From positions 1 through 25,742 of IMG/VR virus record IMGVR_UViG_3300030060_005122: a DNA stretch of 25,742 bases. One strand, written 5' to 3'. Positions 1-7,954 of the stretch are shown one piece after another. Both the position numbers and the translations under genes were made by a program. Source of the DNA: a virus. The stretch's first letter is position 1. Each line of letters opens with the position of its first letter. The notes beneath the pieces were generated by a model that ran no database searches, had not been told where the DNA came from, and saw only the letters and a list, made by a program, of their open reading frames with translations.

Positions 1-3000
1 CAGCATTAACAACGCTAACTACTTCTGATTCTTTGTTAGTTAAAGCTAATACGTTTATTTTAGCGTCAGAAGCTATAGTTTCATCAACTATTTTGTCATC
101 TAATGGAGCCGTGTCTACTTCTTGAGTATCTAACTGCTTCATAGTTTCATCTAAATCAGCTTTATTAAAATCTTCTACAATAGCTGGATTATTTTTAAAA
201 GCATCTTTAATACTAAACTTTATTCTATCGTTTATAAATCCGTACAAAGTACCTTTACCATTAAATTTAGCTATATCACCTCTTGAAAATAATTCTACTA
301 AAGTTTGTTGTTGTAATTCTGCTCTACCATCGTTTGTTAAAAATTGATTTATGCTTAAATTAGAAATTTGCGCATTAACCATACCTTGTAGTTGAGAAAT
401 TATTCTAGTATCGTTTGGATTAAATTTACCTTTATCAAAATTACCATCTACAGTAGCTTCTTCTTGTATAAAATTTAAAGTTTGTTTAGCTTTAGCTTCA
501 GAAAAGTCAACAGCTGTCTCTTTAGTAGTAGACTCTATTTTTTTAAGGATATTACCTTCTCTTATTCCCTTTATATCTGCTTCTATTATAGTACCATCTT
601 TTATTTTTTTAGCAAGTCCAATTAAAAAATTAATAGCATCTGTTTCTCCTTTAACGTTCATGTCAACGTTACTTTGAAATAAATTAGTTATAAAAGGTGC
701 AAGACCTTTACTTTTAGGCGCTTTTAAATCTATTTTTTGTTCTACTACTAACTCAAAAAAGTTTACTATTACTTCTTCAGCTGTTTTAGTTGAATTAATA
801 CCTTCAGCAGTTTTTAGCTGTAACATTGCGTACAAGCCTTTTTGTTGATTTTTTGCGTATTCTAATATATTTTGTGCTATTTCAATAGTGTTAAAATCAC
901 CACCATTAAACGCTATTCTAAATATCGCATGACCTAGCTCGTGAGTTCTGGTCTCCAAACGATCATCTTTAGCCATGTTTTCAACAACTTGAAAAGGCAC
1001 AATACTACTAACATTACCATCAGCGTCTCTCAAAGTTATAGTCGAACCATGACCACCTTCTTGCAAAACTTTAATAATATTTTGCTTACTAGCATCATCT
1101 AAATTTTCTATATTATTTATAAAATCAGTTGCTTCTTGTACTGTTTGAAAGTTTTTAAAATCTGAAACTTTAACACCTGCTATTGTTCCGCCTTCTTTTA
1201 ATATACCGCTAAACTTTTTAACATCATCATTAATTAATTTGGTGTTATAAAGTATTCTTACTTCATTGTCTAAATCTTTTTTGCTAATTTCTTTTTTACC
1301 AAGATTATTATATTTAGCTCTTACCTGTTGTTCTAACTCGTTTTTTAAATCTATATCAGCTTGTTCAGTTGAGTTTTTAAAAGCTCCATAAGCAGTACCG
1401 TAGTTTTCTAACGTCAACATATCTTCTCTAAGACTCTGCAATTGGTCAAACCTAACTTGTATTAAATTAAGCTCTAGCTCAGCTTGTGTAGGATCTATTG
1501 TCTTATCGTTTTTAATTTGTTCAGCTTCAATTCTAAGCTTTTCTTGAGATACAGTGGCTTCGTTATATAAATTAAACCACTTTTCGTCCATATTACCCAT
1601 TTTTGTTTCTAGGTTTTTTAATATGGTTTCGTTGTCTTTATTAAGTGAGTTTATTTGTTGCTCTACAGACTCTAATCTAATTTTTATGTTTTCTGTATTT
1701 TGACCTCTTTTTTCAACACGTTTTAATTGTGTATTTAAGTTGCTTTTTAGCTGTTCTAAACCTTGTATTTCTTTTATATTATCTCTATATCCATTATAAG
1801 AATTATAATCGCTAAATTTAGACATTACAAGCCCTTTATAAAAAGGAACATGACCCATCGCAGTACCAAACAAACCACCGCTAAACAAAGCGTGACCTAA
1901 GTTTTCAGTTATAGGTTTTCCTGTTAATAAGTTTTGAGTTATTGTTGTTAAACCTTCTGAAGCAGTTTCTAAAAGAGGGTCATAAACTAAAGATCTTTTA
2001 CCGTATTCTTTCCAATATGACTTCATACCGTTGTCTAAAAGAGTTCTACGAGCGCCTTTGCTAAACATATTAGCACTTCTTTTTAAAACTGGTAAAGTTA
2101 AAAATCTGTCAAATATAATTTCAGCCGCCCCAAAACCTAGCGACGTACCCCATTTTTTCCACTCAGACGTTTTTTCTCCTGTTTTTAAATCTTCAAGAGA
2201 CATATTGGTATACTGCTCTTGCATACTACCTAAACCTAAGGCAGCGATACCTACATTACCAGTAGCTATCATAGCAAATATAGGTACTTGATTAGCGACT
2301 TCTTGCGATAAAAATCTACCAAAGTTATCAATAGAATCAAAAGCATTTCCAAACGCAATGTCTTTTTGATATAAATTACGTATTTCAGTCTCAGCTTTTA
2401 GCACTTGTGTAGTTTGTTCAACAAGATCATTACCTGCTTGAAATCCTGTTGCTACGTGACTAGTTAAATTACCTAAACCATAAGCACCTTTTAAAATATT
2501 TTTTACAAAGCCATGACCTAGTGTAGTTGTAAATTTTCTTAAATCATTATAATCTCTTTGTGTTAAGTCTAACAAAGTTTGATCATTTTCTATTTTTTCA
2601 AACAAAGGATTTAATTCTTCTTCAAAACTTAAAAGTTGATTATAAGCTTCTTTACTTTTTTCAAATAATTCATTACCTTTATCAAACATAGCTTTTGGCA
2701 TAGTTGTTCCATTTTTAAGAGTTACCATTGGAACTTGAAACCTTTGTCGCTCTGACATTTTTGAAGGATCTTTAACACCAAACATTTCGTAGTGATGAGG
2801 CAATATATTTACTTTTTCTTTTGATTCATATATTTCTATAAAAGCCTCTGCTTTGTTGTGATTACCACCAGGTTGTTGTTCTTTAATAAAATCTTCTCTA
2901 TATTGGTGGTATACATTTTGTTTTATAATAAAATCTTCTAAGTTTTGCTCTGCTAGTTCTCCTTGTAAAAAACTAGCGTATTTATACATAGCTAATCTAT

Positions 3001-4513
3001 TACCTTCTTCTTCTATACTATTGTAGAAGTCAGTAGCGTTTTGCGTTCTTTGCTCAAGCAATTTATCTTTAAATATAATCTCTCTAGTTTTTTCCTCTAT
3101 CTCTTTCTTGGTAGGATTTTCATTACCTTGTTGTATTAATTCGTTTTTAGCTTGTTCTAATTCAGTTTTATAAGGCTGTATAGTTTCTGTATATAAAACT
3201 GTACTAACACCAAATGGGGAGACATCAACTTTTTCTTTTTCGTATGGTTCAAAGCTAATAGCATTTATATCGTCTTGAATTAATTTTTTTTGCGTTGTTG
3301 TAACTTTTATTTCTTTTTCATAAATTTCTTGAAAATCACCTAGTATTTCTTTATTATATGACTTAACCTCATCAACTGTTTCTTCAGTTATAGTAGAGCT
3401 AATAAAATTAAAAAGTTTTTCTCTATTTTCTTTTATTTTTATATCTCTATCTTTTGTTTGATCAAAAAAATATTCTGTAACATCAGGTGTAATTTCTAAT
3501 TCAATGCGCTCTGTTAAACCTGACTCTTTATGAGTAATAGTGACTCCTGGTGTAGTTCTTGCTCCAGAAGCTATTCCGCCCCCAAAACCACCACTACCCG
3601 GGCGGTAAGTAACAGTGTAATCGCCAGCATCGTAACTAAAAGTACCTACTTCTTCGTACCTTTCTTTTATAGATTTAACTTCTTTTCCATTATTAAGCAA
3701 AGTAGCTAAAATTACAGCGGCTTCATCTCCTGGTGTTTCAAAAAAAGCTTTAGCTTGTTCAAGTCGTTTTTCAGGATTGTCATCTAAAAAAATATCCAAT
3801 ATACCACCGGCTTTTTCAGAAATATTTATTAATCTTTGTTGTTCTTCTATAGATTTTTTTTGAAAGTCTTCTGCTTTTATTGGATCAAAATTAGAGGCAA
3901 ACAAGATTTGATTTTGTTTTTTTCTAATATCTTCTAAATTTGTACTGCCGTACATTCTATACAACTGTCTATTGTATTGATCAGTTGGTAAATCTGAATC
4001 AGGCATTGTGTTTTGATAATACAAAAGATATTTTTCATACATCCTTGGGCTTGATAGTAACTTTAAATCTTTGTCGCTAATTTCTTTTTTAGCAAGATTT
4101 TTAACAAATATATTCGCGGTAGTTAAGTCATCAACGTCGTACTCTGTTTCAATTAAATCTCCATCAGAATTAATTAAAGGCATTGATTTTAGACTTTTTT
4201 CTAAATTAGCTTGTGCGACACTTTTATCACCTTGACCTCTGATTATATCTCCTTTGGTATTAACTATATTACCATGTTCATCGTAAGACTCTCCAGACGC
4301 TATGTTTGGTAGCTTAGTAAAATCAAACTGACTGTCGTCTTGAGTAAATGGCTTGTAATCGTTAAGTGGATCTACTTTTTCCATACCCGCATTAAACAAA
4401 AAGCTTTTATATTCGTTTAATGACATATCAAGTTCTTGTGCTTGAGCAATTAAATCATTTTCAGTAAAAATTTTATCTTGAAGCTTATAAGTTAAATATC
4501 TATTTTCGCTCAT
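1..4513 (-). CDS. Giant multidomain virion/ejection-type protein with HELGH zincin motif, 3' end outside window
   Basis: Reading codon by codon from the ATG at 4513 gives 1504 codons with no stop before the left edge. The protein opens MSENRYLTYKLQDKIF. Residues 743-762 are hydrophobic and glycine-rich (VPIFAMIATG...), and similar segments lie near 789-805 and 872-894. Residues about 905-1060 are charged and heptad-like, so probably coiled coil. HELGH at 1191-1195 is the HExxH signature of zinc metallopeptidases; acidic residues in AEEVIVNFFE (1245-1254) could supply the third ligand. Residues about 1370-1445 resemble sigma-70 region 2, and LTNKESEVVSVVN (1491-1503) resembles the start of region 4. 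It follows two probable internal virion proteins at 8 nt spacing. Very large late-operon proteins of this kind are often packaged and ejected, or are 'polyvalent' proteins; that role, and the sigma-like reading, are inference. The reading frame itself is certain. Confidence 0.85.
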   Translation of the reverse strand, partial: MSENRYLTYKLQDKIFTENDLIAQAQELDMSLNEYKSFLFNAGMEKVDPLNDYKPFTQDDSQFDFTKLPNIASGESYDEHGNIVNTKGDIIRGQGDKSVAQANLEKSLKSMPLINSDGDLIETEYDVDDLTTANIFVKNLAKKEISDKDLKLLSSPRMYEKYLLYYQNTMPDSDLPTDQYNRQLYRMYGSTNLEDIRKKQNQILFASNFDPIKAEDFQKKSIEEQQRLINISEKAGGILDIFLDDNPEKRLEQAKAFFETPGDEAAVILATLLNNGKEVKSIKERYEEVGTFSYDAGDYTVTYRPGSGGFGGGIASGARTTPGVTITHKESGLTERIELEITPDVTEYFFDQTKDRDIKIKENREKLFNFISSTITEETVDEVKSYNKEILGDFQEIYEKEIKVTTTQKKLIQDDINAISFEPYEKEKVDVSPFGVSTVLYTETIQPYKTELEQAKNELIQQGNENPTKKEIEEKTREIIFKDKLLEQRTQNATDFYNSIEEEGNRLAMYKYASFLQGELAEQNLEDFIIKQNVYHQYREDFIKEQQPGGNHNKAEAFIEIYESKEKVNILPHHYEMFGVKDPSKMSERQRFQVPMVTLKNGTTMPKAMFDKGNELFEKSKEAYNQLLSFEEELNPLFEKIENDQTLLDLTQRDYNDLRKFTTTLGHGFVKNILKGAYGLGNLTSHVATGFQAGNDLVEQTTQVLKAETEIRNLYQKDIAFGNAFDSIDNFGRFLSQEVANQVPIFAMIATGNVGIAALGLGSMQEQYTNMSLEDLKTGEKTSEWKKWGTSLGFGAAEIIFDRFLTLPVLKRSANMFSKGARRTLLDNGMKSYWKEYGKRSLVYDPLLETASEGLTTITQNLLTGKPITENLGHALFSGGLFGTAMGHVPFYKGLVMSKFSDYNSYNGYRDNIKEIQGLEQLKSNLNTQLKRVEKRGQNTENIKIRLESVEQQINSLNKDNETILKNLETKMGNMDEKWFNLYNEATVSQEKLRIEAEQIKNDKTIDPTQAELELNLIQVRFDQLQSLREDMLTLENYGTAYGAFKNSTEQADIDLKNELEQQVRAKYNNLGKKEISKKDLDNEVRILYNTKLINDDVKKFSGILKEGGTIAGVKVSDFKNFQTVQEATDFINNIENLDDASKQNIIKVLQEGGHGSTITLRDADGNVSSIVPFQVVENMAKDDRLETRTHELGHAIFRIAFNGGDFNTIEIAQNILEYAKNQQKGLYAMLQLKTAEGINSTKTAEEVIVNFFELVVEQKIDLKAPKSKGLAPFITNLFQSNVDMNVKGETDAINFLIGLAKKIKDGTIIEADIKGIREGNILKKIESTTKETAVDFSEAKAKQTLNFIQEEATVDGNFDKGKFNPNDTRIISQLQGMVNAQISNLSINQFLTNDGRAELQQQTLVELFSRGDIAKFNGKGTLYGFINDRIKFSIKDAFKNNPAIVEDFNKADLDETMKQLDTQEVDTAPLDDKIVDETIASDAKINVLALTNKESEVVSVVNA

Positions 4514-4521
4514 ATTATAAT

Positions 4522-5580
4522 TTATTCAAAAGTATTAAAATAATCGTTGTAAAAATCTTCAACGTCTTGTAAGAAGTCTGTGTCGTATTGTTTTATAGAT
4601 TTAAATAAACTTTGTTTAGCAGCTAAAGAAGCTGCGTTAAAATCAAAATTTTGTAAAGTTTTTATTAATTTTTCAGACATGCCTTCCTGATTTATACTGC
4701 CGTCATCTAATAATTTACTTAAATAATAATCCATAAAAGTAAAACTTTTTCTATCTTCACTTTCTAAAGAATACTCTTTTGTCATGAAGTGTTCGTTAGA
4801 TTCTACAGGATTATCTTTTATATAATTTTTTATATCACCCAGTCCTAAACCTATGCTGTTTTTTCTAGTTCCGTCATCAACTCTAGTGTTTTTAAAAGAA
4901 CCTACTAAATCACTTATAGTCCCTGCTAAAGTAGTATCACCACTTTGTTTAAAATTAACTTTTACTACTTTAGGATCTACATAATCACCGCTTTCGTTTA
5001 TCATTAAAAGTTTACCATTTTCTAATTTAAAAAAAGGTACAGCTGGTTCAGGCCCGTCTCCATCTGGATCAAAACCACCCTCAAAGTCTTTATTGTATAA
5101 AGCTAAATAATAATTTTGTTTTATATCATCTTCACCTATAGACATTTTTATTTTACCATCTTCAACCATACCGCCTAAATTTGTAGATATTTGATCTATG
5201 ACTTTAAACTGCGCGTCGAAGCTTTTTATATCGCCTTTAAGTCTTTCAAACTCTTTTTTAGCATCTTTGTGTTTTTTAGTAAAAGGTAAAGTGTTTTTCA
5301 TTATTCTAGACTGTTCTGCCGCTAACTCTCTAGTTTTTTCAATTTCATTTTTAAACTCTTCACTACCAACTATGTCATTACTAAGATCAATATCTTGCTC
5401 TCTTTGTATAGCGTTTTCTCTTCTTTTAATAAGCACTTCAGCAGTAGCTCCTAACGCTTTCATGTAACCAGATATATCTGTTTTAACAGGCGCAAATCTT
5501 TGCCCGGCTGCAGCTATAATGTTTATATTAGCTTGTCCTCTAGCTCCTAAATTTGGTGTTGTTGTTGTTTTCTTTGCCAT
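4522..5580 (-). CDS. Probable internal virion (cargo) protein, unknown function
   Basis: A 352-aa protein, mostly helical and charged. The N-terminus is small-residue rich (NIIAAAGQRFAP, 20-31). Residues 45-130 are lysine/glutamate-rich and helical. A central, more beta-like part holds the acidic loop DPDGDG (171-176), which has the DxDxDG spacing of calcium-binding loops. The C-terminus is again helical and ends in an acidic/aromatic tail (DFYNDYFNTFE). No signal peptide or membrane segment is apparent. The gene sits between a short membrane-active-looking protein and the giant protein, 8-11 nt from each, so it is cotranscribed with them. By position and composition it is probably packaged with the giant protein. 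I do not recognise a named family. The start at 5580 is supported by an A/T-rich leader nearly identical to that of the preceding gene. Confidence 0.75.
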   Translation of the reverse strand: MAKKTTTTPNLGARGQANINIIAAAGQRFAPVKTDISGYMKALGATAEVLIKRRENAIQREQDIDLSNDIVGSEEFKNEIEKTRELAAEQSRIMKNTLPFTKKHKDAKKEFERLKGDIKSFDAQFKVIDQISTNLGGMVEDGKIKMSIGEDDIKQNYYLALYNKDFEGGFDPDGDGPEPAVPFFKLENGKLLMINESGDYVDPKVVKVNFKQSGDTTLAGTISDLVGSFKNTRVDDGTRKNSIGLGLGDIKNYIKDNPVESNEHFMTKEYSLESEDRKSFTFMDYYLSKLLDDGSINQEGMSEKLIKTLQNFDFNAASLAAKQSLFKSIKQYDTDFLQDVEDFYNDYFNTFE

Positions 5581-5592
5581 ATTATTTAATTT
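5575..5592 (-). promoter_or_regulatory. A/T-rich translation leader, first copy
   Basis: The 18 nt across the start of the 352-aa gene are identical to those at 6291-6308 across the start of the 234-aa gene. On the transcribed strand it reads AAATTAAATAATATGGCA. No purine-rich Shine-Dalgarno is present, as typical of Bacteroidota messages. Confidence 0.65.
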
Positions 5593-6296
5593 TAACCTGT
5601 AGGTGTTACTGCAGAAGCAGCTATTTCACTTATACCGCCTATTATTGATTGCGTCAAAGATTGTGCGTTAGCTATCCTTTGATTAGCACCAGCAACTTTT
5701 TGACCAGCTACACCTATTAACGTAGCTAGTTTATCAGCTTCAAATTGTCTTCTACCTAAAACGTTACTAAGTTCTATTTGTCTTTGTTGTTCTTTTAATC
5801 TTGATTGCTCCGCTAATCTTAATTTTTTATTTTCAGCTAATTGTTTAGTAATATATACTTGTGACTCTTTAGCTTGTTTAGCCGCTTGATTACTTAAACT
5901 TTGCGCTAACGCTCCTATACCACTAGCACCCGCAACACCTTTATAAGCTTGCATTATATTAGCCTGTTGTTGTTTAAATTGTTCTGCAGCATAGTCAACG
6001 GCTTCAGTGTCAACAGTCACGTCTTCAAACACATTTTCTTGTCTAAACTCGTCTGGATCTAATTCTGTAAATTGAGACTCTTCATAAGTTTTTAATCTTT
6101 CATCAAACTCTCTTTGAGCTTTTTCTAGCGCTGCTCTTCTTCTTCTAGCTGCTCTTCTAATCGCTCTTGTGCCAAAAAAAATTCCTGCGGCACCTAACGC
6201 TATACCCGCTGGGCCTAATGTAGCCAAAGCAGTCTTGCCAAGAGCACCAAAAAGAGGAACGTTTTTTAAAGGTGAATTTTTTTTATTTTCTGCCAT
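5592..6296 (-). CDS. Probable internal virion / DNA-ejection protein
   Basis: A 234-aa protein. Residues about 14-43 form a glycine/alanine-rich hydrophobic stretch (LGPAGIALGAAGIFFGTRAI) followed by an arginine-rich patch (RRAARRRRAAL), a pattern suited to membrane interaction. The rest is a long alanine/glutamine-rich helix. The central segment GVAGASGIGALAQSLSNQAA is the type seen in podovirus internal virion proteins (compare the T7 gp14 or P22 ejection proteins). That comparison is from pattern only, not from alignment. Its place between tail proteins and larger internal proteins fits a role in forming or lining a DNA-delivery channel during ejection. The gene lies 11 nt upstream of the next one and shares with it an 18-nt leader/start sequence. 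The alternative is a tail-associated structural helix protein. Confidence 0.65.
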   Translation of the reverse strand: MAENKKNSPLKNVPLFGALGKTALATLGPAGIALGAAGIFFGTRAIRRAARRRRAALEKAQREFDERLKTYEESQFTELDPDEFRQENVFEDVTVDTEAVDYAAEQFKQQQANIMQAYKGVAGASGIGALAQSLSNQAAKQAKESQVYITKQLAENKKLRLAEQSRLKEQQRQIELSNVLGRRQFEADKLATLIGVAGQKVAGANQRIANAQSLTQSIIGGISEIAASAVTPTG

Positions 6297-6308
6297 ATTA
6301 TTTAATTT
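6291..6308 (-). promoter_or_regulatory. A/T-rich translation leader, second copy
   Basis: Identical in sequence to the leader at 5575-5592, here placed at the start of the 234-aa internal-virion-type gene, with the same spacing to the ATG. Confidence 0.65.
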
Positions 6309-6336
6309 ATCTTTTAATAGTTACAGTTTTTGATAT

Positions 6337-6660
6337 TTATTTACTACTTTCAGTTATTTCAGAGCCTAAGTAGAAAAGCTCTTTTTTAGTAGATGATGTT
6401 TGACTAATTCTTACTTTAGCATAATAACCTTTTATACTAGAGTTAGCATGATAATTAGCACTACTAGATTTTTTAAAACTAAAAAAATTACCTATAGCAG
6501 CGCCACCAATATTAGCGTCGTCTATTTCTACAAAGTTAGATCCTACTGCTGTTATAGCGCCTAGCTCTGTGCCAGGATCACCAGTAAAAGTATGGTAAAA
6601 CAAAATATCACCAACTTGTGCTGAAACGTTTATATTATTTGAAAAAGTTATTGTTGCCAT
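6337..6660 (-). CDS. Small virion structural protein of a family common in marine phages
   Basis: A 107-aa protein, beta-rich throughout: an N-terminal strand (ATITFSNNINVSAQVGD), a GDILFYHT strand, and an alternating hydrophobic core. It ends in the distinctive stretch SSIKGYYAKVRISQTSSTKK followed by ELFYLGSEITESSK. I recall very similar C-termini (SLKGYYAEVKF...ELFSV.SE..ESSK) among unassigned structural proteins of marine phages, but could not check this. It starts one base after the upstream tail-protein stop, so it is translated in the same operon and is probably a small ring, collar or tail component. No enzymatic motif is visible. The 40-nt gap before the next gene is A/T-rich with no clear hairpin. 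Confidence 0.65.
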   Translation of the reverse strand: MATITFSNNINVSAQVGDILFYHTFTGDPGTELGAITAVGSNFVEIDDANIGGAAIGNFFSFKKSSSANYHANSSIKGYYAKVRISQTSSTKKELFYLGSEITESSK

Positions 6661-6661
6661 A

Positions 6662-7942
6662 TTAAGTTAATGTTGAAAGCGTAAACGCTCTGTCTACATC
6701 AAAGTAAACATCAGTATCTACACTTGGAAATCTTTTAATTGTTATTGTACCTTCTATTGTGCCCTGATCACTAGAGCCATATATTAATAATAATGTTTTA
6801 TCAGCTAAAGCTTGTGTTCCTGCAAGAGTTATAGGTGTACCACTACTATGTACCGTTGTAATAATGTTAGCATCTTCTTCACTGTTTACTTTTGGCCCTA
6901 CAATTTTAGCTCCAGTAGAAAGTCCTCTAGCCCCAGTAACTTGTAGTTCATTACCGCTACTACCTGCTGCGACTACCGTAGCTCTACCCCAATTTCTAGT
7001 TCTAGTTGACGTAGGATGTGTGCTTTCAGGAAATACAGTTAAATCAAACTCAAATATACCATTTGAAGATTTTGTTATTAAACTAGATCCGTAAGCCTTA
7101 AAACCAACAACTTTGTTATCAGCCCAGCTATGCGCGCTTGAAAGTGTTACTGTTTTACTTGCTACATCTATAGCTGTAATAGTTGGGTATGTTAAAACAC
7201 CTAAAGTACCACTAGTTGTAACACTACTACTGACTATATTAAATAAATTCATACCTACGACTAAATTATCTACGTTGTTTAAAATCATAGAAGTAGCGCT
7301 ACTACCACTACCAACAGTAGTTTTTCTTTGCTCAACGTAAAAATCAGATTGATTAGGCTGTAGATTACTAGCTAAACTATTACTTGGATTAGTACCAGTA
7401 GGCGCTGTCCATTTATAACCATGAGCTCCAGTAGAACTGTCAACTAAAGTTTCTGTAAAATCTACTTTTACATTTGCTGCAGCATTAGAAGTTCCAGTTG
7501 TTGAACCAATAAAAGCCCCTATACCAACTAAGTTAGTATTATCTTGCTCTGAAAAAGTACTAAATCTAACAGTTACTTGTGATTCTTGTCCAACATCTAT
7601 TCTAGCAAAAAACTTGTCTACACTTACCGATCTATCTATCTCCGTGTCAAAACTTGGGTTTGCAAATAACATAAACCTATAAGTGTTACCACCAGTAGCA
7701 GCGGGTATGTCTATAGAACCGTTATAAGCTCCTGAAATTTTTACATTTGCCAGTGTATTTTCTGAAGTTATATCATTAGTAAAAACATTAGTTACAAAGT
7801 TGTAAAATTTATTTGGAGTTGAATTATCTTTTACTTGTAGACTAAAAACAGCGTCTTGTTCTCCTGTTATTAAATATGTTAATTTACTTGCAGAAGTTTT
7901 TAAAGTGTTTTCGTTTACTGTAAATCCTGTTATTTTTTTCAT
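6662..7942 (-). CDS. Beta-rich virion/tail protein, unknown role
   Basis: A 426-aa protein rich in Thr, Ser, Val, Gly and Asn with alternating hydrophobic residues, typical of all-beta structural or adhesion proteins. The first 120 residues look like one beta-sandwich (LTYLITGEQDAVFSLQVKD, ending VSVDKFFARIDVGQ). Residues about 200-370 have the repeated pattern 'V..G..V......I..I....VTLSS' (NLVVGMNLFN, GARGLSTGAKIVGP). Strand-rich units of this kind occur in phage fibre or decoration proteins. There are no catalytic motifs, signal peptide or membrane segments. It lies 12 nt after the 1899-aa tail protein and directly abuts the 107-aa protein, so it probably belongs to the distal tail or fibre apparatus. 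The exact assignment is not possible from sequence alone. Confidence 0.65.
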   Translation of the reverse strand: MKKITGFTVNENTLKTSASKLTYLITGEQDAVFSLQVKDNSTPNKFYNFVTNVFTNDITSENTLANVKISGAYNGSIDIPAATGGNTYRFMLFANPSFDTEIDRSVSVDKFFARIDVGQESQVTVRFSTFSEQDNTNLVGIGAFIGSTTGTSNAAANVKVDFTETLVDSSTGAHGYKWTAPTGTNPSNSLASNLQPNQSDFYVEQRKTTVGSGSSATSMILNNVDNLVVGMNLFNIVSSSVTTSGTLGVLTYPTITAIDVASKTVTLSSAHSWADNKVVGFKAYGSSLITKSSNGIFEFDLTVFPESTHPTSTRTRNWGRATVVAAGSSGNELQVTGARGLSTGAKIVGPKVNSEEDANIITTVHSSGTPITLAGTQALADKTLLLIYGSSDQGTIEGTITIKRFPSVDTDVYFDVDRAFTLSTLT

Positions 7943-7954
7943 TTTGTATAATAT

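Noticed and set aside
2031-2291. Open frame of 86 codons on the + strand
   Set aside because: It lies fully antisense to the continuous giant reading frame; composition reflects the complementary coding strand.
5198-5467. Open frame of 89 codons on the + strand
   Set aside because: Antisense to the 352-aa gene, no own leader or family resemblance.
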